In this document: positions 18,202-28,028 of the stretch, piece by piece | Position numbering within the stretch: the stretch's first letter is position 1 | Layout of the letters: every line of letters begins with the position of its first letter | Assembly: GCA_904420005.1 (NCBI GenBank) | Contig: CAJFTT010000021.1 | Coordinates: forward strand, 22,538 to 86,537 | Reading direction: 5' to 3' | DNA length: 64,000 nucleotides | Origin: Candidatus Tabaqchalia intestinavium | Lineage (GTDB): Bacteria; Bacillota; Clostridia; Oscillospirales; CAJFTT01 | Program-made: the position numbers and the translations under genes | The notes under the pieces: model-generated | What the model was told of the DNA's origin: nothing | The model's database searches: none | The model's input: only the letters and a program-made list of their open reading frames with translations

Positions 18202-19014
18202 TCAAGCTTTGTCCTTTTCAGGCTGCCCGTCGCCGTTGGCTTTGCCTTCTTCGATCATACGGTGCAGGCACTCGATCGCGTCGTGCAGCGAGCCCAGCTG
18301 GTCGATCAGGCCCTCGCGCACCGCCGCCTCGCCATCGAGCACGCTGCCCACGTCGAGCACCAGCTCGCTGGTATTCATCATGAAGCCGGTCAGCCGCTCG
18401 GCGGAAATATGGCTGTTGCGCGTGATGAAATCCACGATGCGCTCCTGCATTTTCTGGAAATAATAAAACGTCTGCGGCACGCCCAGCACAAGGCCGGACA
18501 TGCGCACGGGATGGATCGTCATGGTGGCGCTGGGCACGATGAAAGACCGCTTCGCGCTCACGGCCAGCGGCACACCGATCGAGTGCCCGCCGCCCAGCAC
18601 GATGGAAACCGTCGGCTTCTTCATCCCGGCCAGCAGCTCCGCCAGCGCGAGGCCAGCCTCCACATCGCCGCCCACCGTATTGAGGATGACGAGCAAGCCC
18701 TCGATGTCGGGGCTTTCCTCAATGGCGACGATCTGCGGAATGATATGCTCATATTTGGTGGTTTTATTTTGCGACGGCAGAGAATAATGCCCCTCGATCT
18801 GCCCCACGATGGTCAGGCAATGAATGGTATGTTCGCCGTTGTTGGTGGTGATGGAACCAAAATCGCGCACCGCATCGGCGCGCGGCTGTTCCGATACCTG
18901 CTCCTCACTTTCCTGCCCGGGGGGATTCTGCTCCACGTCCGGCCGCGGCGCGGCAGGCGCGGGGATCTCCGAACGCTCACGATTCTCCAAATTTTCAAAG
19001 CGCATCGCTTCCAC
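18202..19014 (-). CDS. ClpP-fold translocation-enhancing protease (TepA/YmfB-like)
   Basis: [62 protein letters not shown]; adjacent to spoIIIE. Confidence 0.88.
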   Translation of the reverse strand: MEAMRFENLENRERSEIPAPAAPRPDVEQNPPGQESEEQVSEQPRADAVRDFGSITTNNGEHTIHCLTIVGQIEGHYSLPSQNKTTKYEHIIPQIVAIEESPDIEGLLVILNTVGGDVEAGLALAELLAGMKKPTVSIVLGGGHSIGVPLAVSAKRSFIVPSATMTIHPVRMSGLVLGVPQTFYYFQKMQERIVDFITRNSHISAERLTGFMMNTSELVLDVGSVLDGEAAVREGLIDQLGSLHDAIECLHRMIEEGKANGDGQPEKDKA

Positions 19015-19140
19015 TTCCTTGCAATCTTTTTGCTGTTAGTGTGCCGCACGGCAAGCAAAAATATGCAGCGCTGGAAATGCACGGAGAATCAATTTATTAT
19101 AATTCTATTCGCGCGGGTTGTCAATCGGAATTATGTAAAT

Positions 19141-19222
19141 CTCGGACCCCGCCGGGGGCGGATTTTCCGCGAGTGAGCCCGTGTAGCTTCGTTGAGAAAC
19201 CTCGGGCCCCGCCGGGGGCGGA
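19141..19222 (+). repeat. Two-copy phased repeat, 60-bp phase
   Basis: CTCGGACCCCGCCGGGGGCGGA at 19141 and CTCGGGCCCCGCCGGGGGCGGA at 19201. Confidence 0.8.
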
Positions 19223-19498
19223 CGCCTTTCGGGACTGCGCTTATACGGTCACGTGCAAAATGGGCGCTTTTCTGCCCGCCGGCGCAGTCCGGCTTTCCTC
19301 CAACGCGCAGGGGGCGCGCGGCCGTTCCTGCGCGGCCCGCCCTATCGGGCACAGGGCCGGCAAGGGGGCGCCCCCGCCAGCAGCTATAGGGCGCAAGGCA
19401 TGTCGGCGGTGGGGGCGGCTGCCGGCGGATCCTTACGGCAGCCACCCTTAAAGCCGGCGCGGGTTGCCTGTGCAGCGCACGCCGCTGTTCGCGCGCCG

Positions 19499-20473
19499 TC
19501 AGGTATTCCTTTGCTTGGCCGGCGTATGCTGCACTTCGTCATACATCACCAGCTCCGACTGGCCCCAATGAAATTCTGCGCCGTCATACTGAATCGGAAT
19601 ATGCACTTCCCCATAAATATAGTATCCGTCATGATCAAACTCGTCCCAGAAATAGCTGCCGCAGTAGCCGATCGCATAATAGCAGAAATACATCTCCCCT
19701 GTTTGCTCGTCAATGCAGAAGGTCCCGTCGTTGTCTAGCAGAATACGCTCCTGATTGGTAATCCCCGGATAAATCGCAAAGGATGCGGAATTGGTCTGCG
19801 TACGAATCGTCACAACGCCATCCTGCAGCGACTCCGTCGCATAGGAAGGGATCCGGTCGCAATAGGTCTGCCAGAGGAGCGCCGCCTCGCAGCGATCCTC
19901 CGTCCAGTCAAGGACATAGAGACTTTCGCACGAAAAGTCCTCTCCGAAATTCAGAATACAGAGCAGCTCCTCCGTCCCGTCATGATCCAGATCGGTCTTG
20001 CGGAAAGACGCATCGTTGATCCCAACATCCCCATATAGCTGTGCAGGCTGTATCACATAGATAAAATCGTCATATACCACCAGCACCATTTTGAATTCGT
20101 CGTAATAGCATTCATAGGCCGCGGCTTCCACTGTTATTTCCCCATACTGATGCAATGTGTAGAAACGGAAACCGCTTCCCAGCGTCTCCAGCTGGAGCTC
20201 GCGAACCTCTGGGTGCGCCTCGTACAGTTTCTCAAGCTCCGTTTTTTCCGGCGGCTGCATTGGCGGCGGATTTTTCGACGAAGTCTGGGGGGCTGGCGTC
20301 TGAGATGCGGCCGCAGAAGAAGAATACGACGGTCCGGCCGCCTGCTGGCCGGCCGAAGAGAAATGCGCCGATTCGGCAGGATACGGCTCGGCCGGGGCCG
20401 GCTCGCATCCTGCCAGGCAGAAAATGGATACGATCAGCAACATGTAAGAAAACAAAATTTTCATCTTTTTCAT
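19499..20473 (-). CDS. Lipoprotein, unknown function
   Basis: MKKMKILFSYMLLIVSIFCLAGCEPAPAEP lipobox; proline/serine linker then globular domain. Confidence 0.85.
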   Translation of the reverse strand: MKKMKILFSYMLLIVSIFCLAGCEPAPAEPYPAESAHFSSAGQQAAGPSYSSSAAASQTPAPQTSSKNPPPMQPPEKTELEKLYEAHPEVRELQLETLGSGFRFYTLHQYGEITVEAAAYECYYDEFKMVLVVYDDFIYVIQPAQLYGDVGINDASFRKTDLDHDGTEELLCILNFGEDFSCESLYVLDWTEDRCEAALLWQTYCDRIPSYATESLQDGVVTIRTQTNSASFAIYPGITNQERILLDNDGTFCIDEQTGEMYFCYYAIGYCGSYFWDEFDHDGYYIYGEVHIPIQYDGAEFHWGQSELVMYDEVQHTPAKQRNT

Positions 20474-20732
20474 ACTAATCCCTCCATATTCTTTTTATTT
20501 TTGAAAATATTTTTAACTCAATTTTATAATAGTGCAACGCATCCATTTCGTCAACGCAAAAATAGAATAAATTTTTCTTCGAAAATGCTGTTTGCCATCT
20601 GGCTCCGCCCCGCGGGGCCCCGCACGGAGCCGATCGTCCGGCAGGGCGTTGAAAAAGCAGCGGCCCGTGCGGGGTATCCCCGTCCGGGCCGTTTCCTTGT
20701 TCGGTTTTGATCGTTTTCCTTAACAAGCGCGG

Positions 20733-21506
20733 TCAATTGCCGCATTCAATGCTGATCTCATTGAACAAAGACAGCAAATCCCCTACCTGCAGCTGCGCCT
20801 TCTCTTCACCCGTGCGGTCGAAGATGCATTTTCCTTCATGCATCATCACCAGCCGGTTTCCATATTCCACCGCGAAGCGCAGGTTATGCGTCACCATGAG
20901 CGTCGTCACGCCCTTCTCCCGCACGAACCGGTCGGTCAGCTGCATGATGCGCTCGGAGGATTTGGGGTCGAGCGCCGCCGTGTGCTCATCCAGGATCAGC
21001 AGGTCGATATCCGTCATGTTCGCGATGACCAGCGCCAGCGCCTGCCGCTGCCCGCCAGACAGCGAGCCGACCTGCACGCGCAGGCGATCCTCCAGGCCCA
21101 TGCCGCACCGCTCGAGCAGCGTACGGTAATATTCGATCCGGCGGCGGCTGACGGCGGGCGTCAGGCCGTAGCGCCCGCGTTTGCAGTCGGCCAGCGCCAT
21201 GTTCTCCAGAATGGTCAAGTCGGCGCAGGAGCCCTTCTGCGGATCCTGAAACACCCGGCCGATGAACGCCGCGCGCCGATGCTCCCGCATATGCGTGATG
21301 TCCCGCCCGTCAAAAAGGATCTTGCCTTCATCGACGGGCAGAGAGCCGCACAGAAGATTGAGCAGCGTCGTTTTGCCCGAGCCGTTGGAGCCGACGATGG
21401 AGACGAACTGCCCCCGCTCGACGGAGAAATTGAAGTGATCGAACAACGTCGTTTCGTCGGGCGTGCCGGCGTGAAAGCGCTTGACAATATCCTGCAACTG
21501 GATCAC
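20733..21506 (-). CDS. ABC transporter ATP-binding protein of the Trp-type uptake system
   Basis: [42 protein letters not shown]; overlaps permease start. Confidence 0.9.
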   Translation of the reverse strand: MIQLQDIVKRFHAGTPDETTLFDHFNFSVERGQFVSIVGSNGSGKTTLLNLLCGSLPVDEGKILFDGRDITHMREHRRAAFIGRVFQDPQKGSCADLTILENMALADCKRGRYGLTPAVSRRRIEYYRTLLERCGMGLEDRLRVQVGSLSGGQRQALALVIANMTDIDLLILDEHTAALDPKSSERIMQLTDRFVREKGVTTLMVTHNLRFAVEYGNRLVMMHEGKCIFDRTGEEKAQLQVGDLLSLFNEISIECGN

Positions 21507-22459
21507 AGCGCCTCTCCCCCTTTCTTGCGGTTGAGCGCATGGGTCGCCACCAGCGCCACGGTCAACAGCGCCGCCATGAGGAAATTGAGCAGCTCGGTGG
21601 GGAGCCCAAGCGTCATGGCGATGGTCAGGCAGGCCTTATAGACCAGCGCGCCGAGCACCACCTTGCTGGTCGGGCGCAGGAAGCGCACCTTGCGGAAAAT
21701 GCTCAGCCCCACGATGACCGACGCGAGGCCCAGCACGACCATCCCCGTCCCCATCTGCAGGTCGGCCGAGCCCTTCTGCTGGGCGATGACGGAACCCGCC
21801 AGCGCCGCGAGGCCGTTGCCCAGCGCCAGGCCGATGATGCGGGAGACGCCGGGATTTCGCGCGAGCATCGTGACGTACTGCGCATTGCTGCCCGCCGCGC
21901 GCAGCAGCATGCCGGAACGCGTCGTGAGATACCAGTCGAGCAGATATTTCACGATCAGCGCGATGATGAGCACCAGCACGATCGTGCGCAGCTGGAAGGC
22001 GCTGCCCGCGATCTGCACGGATTTCGGAATCAGCGTGGTGGGCGCCGTGGAGAAAATCGTCGGGTCGGTGAAGAAATTCGCAACCGTCACGCCGTCCGTC
22101 AGGCCGTTGGGGCCCTCCACGCGGGTCCCGGTTTTGACAATGAGCAGGTTGATGGAGATCAGCGACGTCATCACCAGGATACCGCACAGCAGCGGCCGAA
22201 TCTTGAGCTTAACGTTGAGCAGCCCCGTCACGCTGCCGGCGAGCGCGCCGCAGGCAAACGAAATCAGGCAACACAGCCAGGGATTGACCCCGTGCAGGAT
22301 CAGCACGCCTGTCACCACCGCGCCGAGCGGCACCGTACCGTCAACCGACAGATCCGGGAAATCCAAAATACTATAGGTGATATAAACGCCGAGCGCCAGC
22401 ACGGCATAAATAAAGCCTTCTGTCAGCGTCACACGCAATATGCCGAGAAATGCATCCAT
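21503..22459 (-). CDS. ABC transporter permease (Trp-type uptake system)
   Basis: ALGVYITYSILDFPDLSVDGTVPLGAVVTGVLI, polytopic. Confidence 0.9.
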   Translation of the reverse strand: MDAFLGILRVTLTEGFIYAVLALGVYITYSILDFPDLSVDGTVPLGAVVTGVLILHGVNPWLCCLISFACGALAGSVTGLLNVKLKIRPLLCGILVMTSLISINLLIVKTGTRVEGPNGLTDGVTVANFFTDPTIFSTAPTTLIPKSVQIAGSAFQLRTIVLVLIIALIVKYLLDWYLTTRSGMLLRAAGSNAQYVTMLARNPGVSRIIGLALGNGLAALAGSVIAQQKGSADLQMGTGMVVLGLASVIVGLSIFRKVRFLRPTSKVVLGALVYKACLTIAMTLGLPTELLNFLMAALLTVALVATHALNRKKGGEAL

Positions 22460-22581
22460 CTGATCGCCACGCCTTTCCGAACGTCCGGGCGCGCGACGCT
22501 GTTTCGCCGCGCGCCCGGATGCCCGTTTGATTGAAGTCATTCGCCGCGGGCCCGCCTGCGGCGGCCCGCGAAATTTACGGC

Positions 22582-23577
22582 TTACGCCGCCTGCGCCGTC
22601 ACCTGCTCCGCAGACTGATACTCCGCCGGAACGGCGAGGCCCAGCGCGGTCGCTACGTCAGGATTGACGACGGGTTTGCTGTCCTTGACAAGACCGACCG
22701 GCACCGTCGCGGCGTCCTGACCGCCGAGCACTTTCCCTGCGATGGCGCCCGTCTCGCGGCCGAGCGCGACGTAATCCAAACTTTCCGACGCAAGGCAGCC
22801 GTTGCGTACCTGCTCGATCTCCGAACCGTACACAGGAATCCCAGCATTGTTCGCCGCATCGAGCACCACGCCGAGATTGTTGACGACGTTGTTATCGTTG
22901 AGATTCGTCAAGCAGTCGACCTGGGTGACAAGCGTCGCAGCGGCCTGTGCCACCTCCGAACCGTTCTGCACGCCCTGCGTCACGATCTCAAAGCCGTATT
23001 CCGCCGCGTATTGCTGGAACTCCTGAATCTGCGAGCTGGAATTGGTCTCGTTGAAGGTATACAGGATCCCGATTTTCTTAGCGTCGGGCTGGAACGCGCG
23101 GATCATCTTGAGCTGCCCCTCGACGTTGAGCAGATCGGACGTGCCCGTGCAGTTGAGCCCCGGCGCGTCGAGCGTAGACACGAGTTTCGCGCTCACCGGG
23201 TCCGTCACCGCGCAGAAAACCGTGGGGATCTCCGTGTCGCGGCAGGCGGAGAAGGCCGCCGTTGCGGCGGGGGTCGCGATGCCGATGATGACGTCGTATT
23301 TTTTCGCGGCCATCGTCTGCGCGATCTGCGACGCCGTGTCGGAGGAATTGTTCGCGTTCTGGAAATCGATGGTGCAGGTTTCGCCGTCGGTATAGCCCGC
23401 TTCCTTGAGGCCCTCCAGCAGGCCCTGGTAGCAGTTGTCAAGGGACGCGTGGCTCGCGTACTGGATGACGCCGATGGTCTTCTTCCCGTCGTCCGGCGCG
23501 CTCTGGCAGGAGGCGAAGGCCGCGAGCGTCAGCGCGCCGGCGGTCAGCAGGGAGGCGAATTTGCAAAGCTTTTTCAT
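22582..23577 (-). CDS. ABC transporter substrate-binding lipoprotein (ABC_sub_bind/TrpX-like)
   Basis: MKKLCKFASLLTAGALTLAAFASCQS; GVIQYASHASLDNCYQGLLEGLKEAGY. Confidence 0.9.
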   Translation of the reverse strand: MKKLCKFASLLTAGALTLAAFASCQSAPDDGKKTIGVIQYASHASLDNCYQGLLEGLKEAGYTDGETCTIDFQNANNSSDTASQIAQTMAAKKYDVIIGIATPAATAAFSACRDTEIPTVFCAVTDPVSAKLVSTLDAPGLNCTGTSDLLNVEGQLKMIRAFQPDAKKIGILYTFNETNSSSQIQEFQQYAAEYGFEIVTQGVQNGSEVAQAAATLVTQVDCLTNLNDNNVVNNLGVVLDAANNAGIPVYGSEIEQVRNGCLASESLDYVALGRETGAIAGKVLGGQDAATVPVGLVKDSKPVVNPDVATALGLAVPAEYQSAEQVTAQAA

Positions 23578-23744
23578 GAGAGATTTCTCCTTTTCTTCAT
23601 TCAAAATGGTGTTGGTCAGCGGCGGGCGTTTCTCCCCGCGCGCCATCGCCGCGTCCCGGACAAAACGGGCTGTCGGCCCCGGTATGTCTCTCGCTGCATG
23701 TCCCGTTTCCCCCTTTCCGCGAAAAATCAAAATGGCAAAAATAA

Positions 23745-24025
23745 AACGCCCTCATCCCAACAACTTGGGACAAGAGCGAACTCCTGCGGTACCACCCATC
23801 TTCGCCTTTTCTCAAAGGCGCACTCAACGCCGCGCACCGTCATGCGCGCTCCCTTGGTAACGGGCGGAGATCCCGTCTCCCCTAACGCAAAACGCGCTCG
23901 GGTCGCCCTCATGAGCCCATTCATCGAGGTCCGCGCTGCCGCAATTGCACCGTCTGCGGCTCTCTGCAAGCGCTTTTCCCTGGATTACTCTCCTCAATCA
24001 TCGGTTTGGCGATTCATTTTTTATT
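23745..24025 (-). ncRNA. T-box leader with UGG (Trp) specifier
   Basis: GGGTGGTACCGC at 23786-23797, terminator CTTGTCCCAAGTTGTTGGGATGAG + T-run at ~23745-23777, specifier context GATGAATGGGCTC (TGG at 23917-23919), GAGGAGAGTA stem I 5' motif. Confidence 0.92.
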
Positions 24026-24054
24026 ATTATACGAGGCCCGGCGGATTTTGTCAA
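24026..24054 (-). promoter_or_regulatory. Promoter of the Trp T-box transporter operon
   Basis: TTGACA-17-TATAAT. Confidence 0.9.
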
Positions 24055-24209
24055 CCCCTTTTTGTGAAATGCAGCCATGTCTATTTCCGGGCGCGGGCAC
24101 ATATGCTGGATAAAGGAAAAGCGATCGCGCGCACGCGGCGGCCCGGCCGGGCCGGCAGCGCGCAATCCCACAGACCGGCGACAGCCTCGATTTTCTGAAA
24201 ACGGGTGCG

Positions 24210-24806
24210 ATGAATATGATGAATTACGTCTGGAGCGGCATGCTCCTGCTCTCCATTCTCGGCGGCCTGCTGACCGGGCGCATGGACGCGGTGGCGGCCG
24301 CCGCCATGTCCGGCGCGGCGCAGGGGGTGACGCTGTGCCTGTCGCTGGTGGGCATGCTCTGCCTGTGGAGCGGGCTGATGAAGGTCGCGCACGCGGCGGG
24401 CGTGACCGCGCTGTTCGCCCGGGCGCTGTCGCCGCTGATTCGGGTGCTGTTCCCGGGAGTCGATCCCAAGGGCAGCGCGGGAGAGGCGCTGTCGATGAGC
24501 ATGGCGGCCAATTTCCTCGGTCTCGGCAGCGCAGCGACGCCGCTGGGGATCAACGCCATGCGCGAGCTCGCGCGGGACGCGCCGCCCGGCGTCGCCTCGG
24601 ACAATATGGTCATGCTGGTCGTGCTCAACACCGCCTCCATCCAGCTCATCCCGACGACCATCGCCATGTACCGCCAGGCGGCGGGCAGCAGCGTGCCGTT
24701 CTCCATCCTGCCGGCGGTCTGGCTCGCCTCGGTGCTGTCGGTGGCGGCCGGCGTGCTGTGCGCAAAGCTGCTCGCCCGGCGCAAAAGGGGGCGCGCGCAT
24801 GGATAA
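24210..24806 (+). CDS. spmA: Spore maturation protein A
   Basis: MNYVWSGMLLLSILGGLLTGRMD...MSMAANFLGLGSAATPLGINAM. Confidence 0.92.
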   Translation: MNMMNYVWSGMLLLSILGGLLTGRMDAVAAAAMSGAAQGVTLCLSLVGMLCLWSGLMKVAHAAGVTALFARALSPLIRVLFPGVDPKGSAGEALSMSMAANFLGLGSAATPLGINAMRELARDAPPGVASDNMVMLVVLNTASIQLIPTTIAMYRQAAGSSVPFSILPAVWLASVLSVAAGVLCAKLLARRKRGRAHG

Positions 24807-25323
24807 GATCGGCAGCTTCGTGCTGCCCGCCGTCATTGCGCTCATTCTCGGCGCGGCGCTGTTTCGCGGCGTGAAGGCCTTCGACCTTTTCCTCGACGGG
24901 GCGAAAGACGGGCTGCGCACGGCGGTGGGCATTCTTCCCTCGCTCATCGGGCTTGTGACCGCCATCACCATGCTGTCGGCCTCCGGCGTGCTGGATATGC
25001 TCGTGCAGGCCGTCGCGCCCGCGACCAATCTTCTCGGCATCCCGGAGGAAACGCTGCCGCTGGCGCTGCTGCGCCCGCTCTCGGGCAGCGGCGCGCTCGC
25101 GGTGTATCAGGACATCATCACCAAGAACGGCCCCGACAGCCCCGTGGGTCTCATCGCCTCGACCATGATGGGCTCGAGCGAAACCACATTTTACACCATC
25201 GCCGTCTATTTTGGCACGCTGAAGATCTCCAACATCCGGCACACGCTGCCCGCGGCGCTGGCGGCGGACTTCGCGGGGTTCGTGGCCAGCGTGTTTGCCG
25301 TCTGGCTGCTCATGCTGCGGTGA
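24799..25323 (+). CDS. spmB: Spore maturation protein B
   Basis: FDLFLDGAKDGLRTAVGILPSLIGLVTAITMLSASGVLD...RPLSGSGAL...MMGSSETTFYTIAVYFG. Confidence 0.92.
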   Translation: MDKIGSFVLPAVIALILGAALFRGVKAFDLFLDGAKDGLRTAVGILPSLIGLVTAITMLSASGVLDMLVQAVAPATNLLGIPEETLPLALLRPLSGSGALAVYQDIITKNGPDSPVGLIASTMMGSSETTFYTIAVYFGTLKISNIRHTLPAALAADFAGFVASVFAVWLLMLR

Positions 25324-25483
25324 CGCGGCGGGGCGGGGCATTGCCTCCCGCGGCGCAGCGGGAAAAAGCGCGGCATGCCGGCGGCGCGCCGCTGTGCAGA
25401 TTATTGCTGTCAGTCAGGCCTTCACAAGAGGCGCGCCCCCGCCGCTGTGCAGGCACGTTAAACGCGTCGCCCAGAAACAAGCA

Positions 25484-25516
25484 AAGAGCGCATCCACACA
25501 GGGTGCGCTCTTTCCC
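25484..25516 (+). terminator. Terminator downstream of spmB
   Basis: AAAGAGCGCATCC/GGTGCGCTCTTT. Confidence 0.75.
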
Positions 25517-25561
25517 GCTATCATGGCACAAATACGCCGCTGTCCGGGCCGGCCGGCAGCG

Positions 25562-26833
25562 TCAATCCCGGCGCTGGCCGCGGATCTTCTCCCAATAGGC
25601 CTTGGCCGCCTGTTCGTTTTTGTTGTCACCCGGATGATAATACACCGCGTCGCGCAGCGCGTCGGGCAGGTACTGCTGCGGGCACCAGTGATTGGGGCAA
25701 TTATGCGGGTAAACATACGTCTGTCCGTGACCGAGCTTGCCCGCGCCCTGATAATGCGAATCCTTCAGATGCGCGGGGATATCCCCCAGCCGCCCGGCGT
25801 CGACGTCCGCCAGCGCCGCGTCAATGCTGCAGATGGTGGAATTGGACTTGGGCGCGGTGGCCAGCAGGATCACCGCTTCCGCCAGCGGAATGCGCGCCTC
25901 CGGCAGTCCCAGCTGCAGCGCCGCCTCCACGCAGGCGCGCGTGACCACGATGCCCATCGGGTAGGCAAGCCCGATGTCCTCCGCCGCGATGACCGTCAGG
26001 CGGCGGCAGATGGACGGCAGGTCGTCGGCCCGGCACAGCCGCGCGAGGTAATGCAGCGCGGCGTCGGCGTCCGAACCCCGGATGGATTTTTGCAGCGCGG
26101 AGACGATGTCATAGTGCATGTCGCCGTCCCGGTCATATTTCATGCTGCTGCGCTGCGCCACGTCCCGGGCCGTCTCCATCGTCACCCGCAGCGCGTCGGG
26201 CGTGCGCTCGGCCGCGAGGCAGCACAGCTCCACCGCGTTGATGGCTTTGCGCACGTCGCCCGCGCAGGCGACGGAAATATATTCCACGATTTCGTCGGAG
26301 ACCTCGATCGGCTTGCCGTATTCCTTCTCGCAGAAAGCGAACGCCCGCCGCACCGCGACGGCCACCTCCTGCGGCGTGACAGGACGGAACTCAAAGACCG
26401 TCGAGCGCGACAGAATCGCGTTGTAGACGTAAAAATACGGGTTGTCCGCCGTGGAGGCGATGAGGGTGATGTCGCCGTTTTCGATGAATTGCAGCAGCGT
26501 CTGCTGCTGCTTTTTGTTGAGATACTGGATCTCGTCCAGGTACAGCAGGATCCCGCCCGGCGCGCCGAGCGTGCCGATCTCGCCGATGACCTCCTTGATG
26601 TCGGCGGTGGAGGCCGTCGTGCCGTTGAGCTTATACAGCCGTTTGCCCGCCCGATCGGCGATGATACGCGCGAGCGTCGTCTTGCCGATGCCGGCCGGGC
26701 CGTAAAAAATCATATTCGGGATCTGCCCGCTCTCAATGATGCGGCGCAGAATCCCGTTCTTTCCGATCAGATGCCGCTGCCCTACCACGTCGTCGAGCGT
26801 GGCGGGGCGCAGGCGGTCCGCCAACGGCGTCAT
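25562..26833 (-). CDS. rarA: Replication-associated recombination protein A (RarA/MgsA AAA ATPase)
   Basis: LADRLRPATLDDVVGQRHLIG, FYGPAGIGKTTLARII, YLDEIQYLNKKQQQTLL, CPNHWCPQQYLPD. Confidence 0.93.
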   Translation of the reverse strand: MTPLADRLRPATLDDVVGQRHLIGKNGILRRIIESGQIPNMIFYGPAGIGKTTLARIIADRAGKRLYKLNGTTASTADIKEVIGEIGTLGAPGGILLYLDEIQYLNKKQQQTLLQFIENGDITLIASTADNPYFYVYNAILSRSTVFEFRPVTPQEVAVAVRRAFAFCEKEYGKPIEVSDEIVEYISVACAGDVRKAINAVELCCLAAERTPDALRVTMETARDVAQRSSMKYDRDGDMHYDIVSALQKSIRGSDADAALHYLARLCRADDLPSICRRLTVIAAEDIGLAYPMGIVVTRACVEAALQLGLPEARIPLAEAVILLATAPKSNSTICSIDAALADVDAGRLGDIPAHLKDSHYQGAGKLGHGQTYVYPHNCPNHWCPQQYLPDALRDAVYYHPGDNKNEQAAKAYWEKIRGQRRD

Positions 26834-27059
26834 GCCGCCGCCTCCTTTCCGTTTCTTCCGGCCGGGGGCCGCCGGATAGGCCGAGTTTGGTCTTGCAGCC
26901 CGCGATCGCCCCCGGGAAAGCGCCGGGGCCGCGGGGCATTTGGAGAGCGGTCAGGCGCTTTGCAGCACCGACCTGCCAGGCCCGCGGGGCGCAAGGGCCA
27001 TTTCATCCCGATGAGGGAAAGCGCCGGGATCAGGATGCCAGGCCCGCGGGGCACACGGG

Positions 27060-27821
27060 TCATTCCCCCAGGAAAAAGGCCAGCGCCTTTTGAATGTATG
27101 CATCCCAGAAATCCCAGTCGTGCCGGCCCGGCCCTTCGTCATAGGTATACGCAAAGCCGAGCGCGTCAAGCCGCCCGCGGAACTGGCGGTTCTCCTCATA
27201 GAGGAAATCCTCCGTCCCGCAAGCGAGATACACCCGCGTGCGCGCCTCTGCCGGCAGCTGCATCTGCTTGTGCGCGAGCAGGGAAAGATCGCACTCCGGC
27301 GGCTCGGTCTGCGCGTCGCCGACCACGCTGTCCACCAGCTTGTGCCGCTGCGGGTCGTCGCCACGGCGCGCATTCTGCACCGGCGTGATGGCGGCGGACA
27401 GCCCGGCGCAGGCGGCGAACTGCCCGGGCTGCCCGAGCCCCAGCTTCAGCGCGCCGAAGCCGCCCATCGACAGCCCGGCGACAAACGTGCCCGCCCGCGC
27501 GGCCGTGACCGGGAAGGTGCTGCGGATGAAATCCGGCAGTTCCCTGGCGATGTACGAGCCGTACATCCCCCCGTGTACCATATCGCAATAAAAGCTCAGC
27601 TGCGCGTCCGGCATCACGACCGCGAGAGAATAGCGCGCGGCATATTGCTCGATGCGCGTGTTGCGCAGCCATGAGGTATGGTCGTCGGACATGCCGTGCA
27701 GCAGATACAGCACCGGGAAGCCGCCATCGGGCGTCTGCTCCCGGTCGGTTGGCATGAGGATGTTGACCCCGGTGTTCATGCCGAGGAAATGGGAGCGCAG
27801 GGTCGTCTGAAACAGGGCCAT
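27060..27821 (-). CDS. Esterase family alpha/beta hydrolase (EstA/esterase D-like)
   Basis: VLYLLHGMSDDHTSW, FVAGLSMGGFGALKL. Confidence 0.88.
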   Translation of the reverse strand: MALFQTTLRSHFLGMNTGVNILMPTDREQTPDGGFPVLYLLHGMSDDHTSWLRNTRIEQYAARYSLAVVMPDAQLSFYCDMVHGGMYGSYIARELPDFIRSTFPVTAARAGTFVAGLSMGGFGALKLGLGQPGQFAACAGLSAAITPVQNARRGDDPQRHKLVDSVVGDAQTEPPECDLSLLAHKQMQLPAEARTRVYLACGTEDFLYEENRQFRGRLDALGFAYTYDEGPGRHDWDFWDAYIQKALAFFLGE

Positions 27822-28028
27822 GGGCCTCTCTCCTTTCTTCCAGCCGCCCGCGGCCGCAGGCGGGGCGCAGGCGGCATCGCGGCCGGGCCAGCCGGGCCGG
27901 AACGCAGCGCGCCGGGCCTCGCGGCGCAACGCTGCCCCGCAGCGCCCGGCGCCGCTCTCCATCCGGCGGGAGGCACCGCCGGCGCGCCTCCGGCCGCCGC
28001 GGCGTCTCCCGCACGCAGTATCATTAAT

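Noticed and set aside
25366-25460. Possible phased repeat behind spmB (CGCCGCTGTGCAG x2)
   Set aside because: Only 13 bp shared at 53-bp spacing; too short to separate from composition
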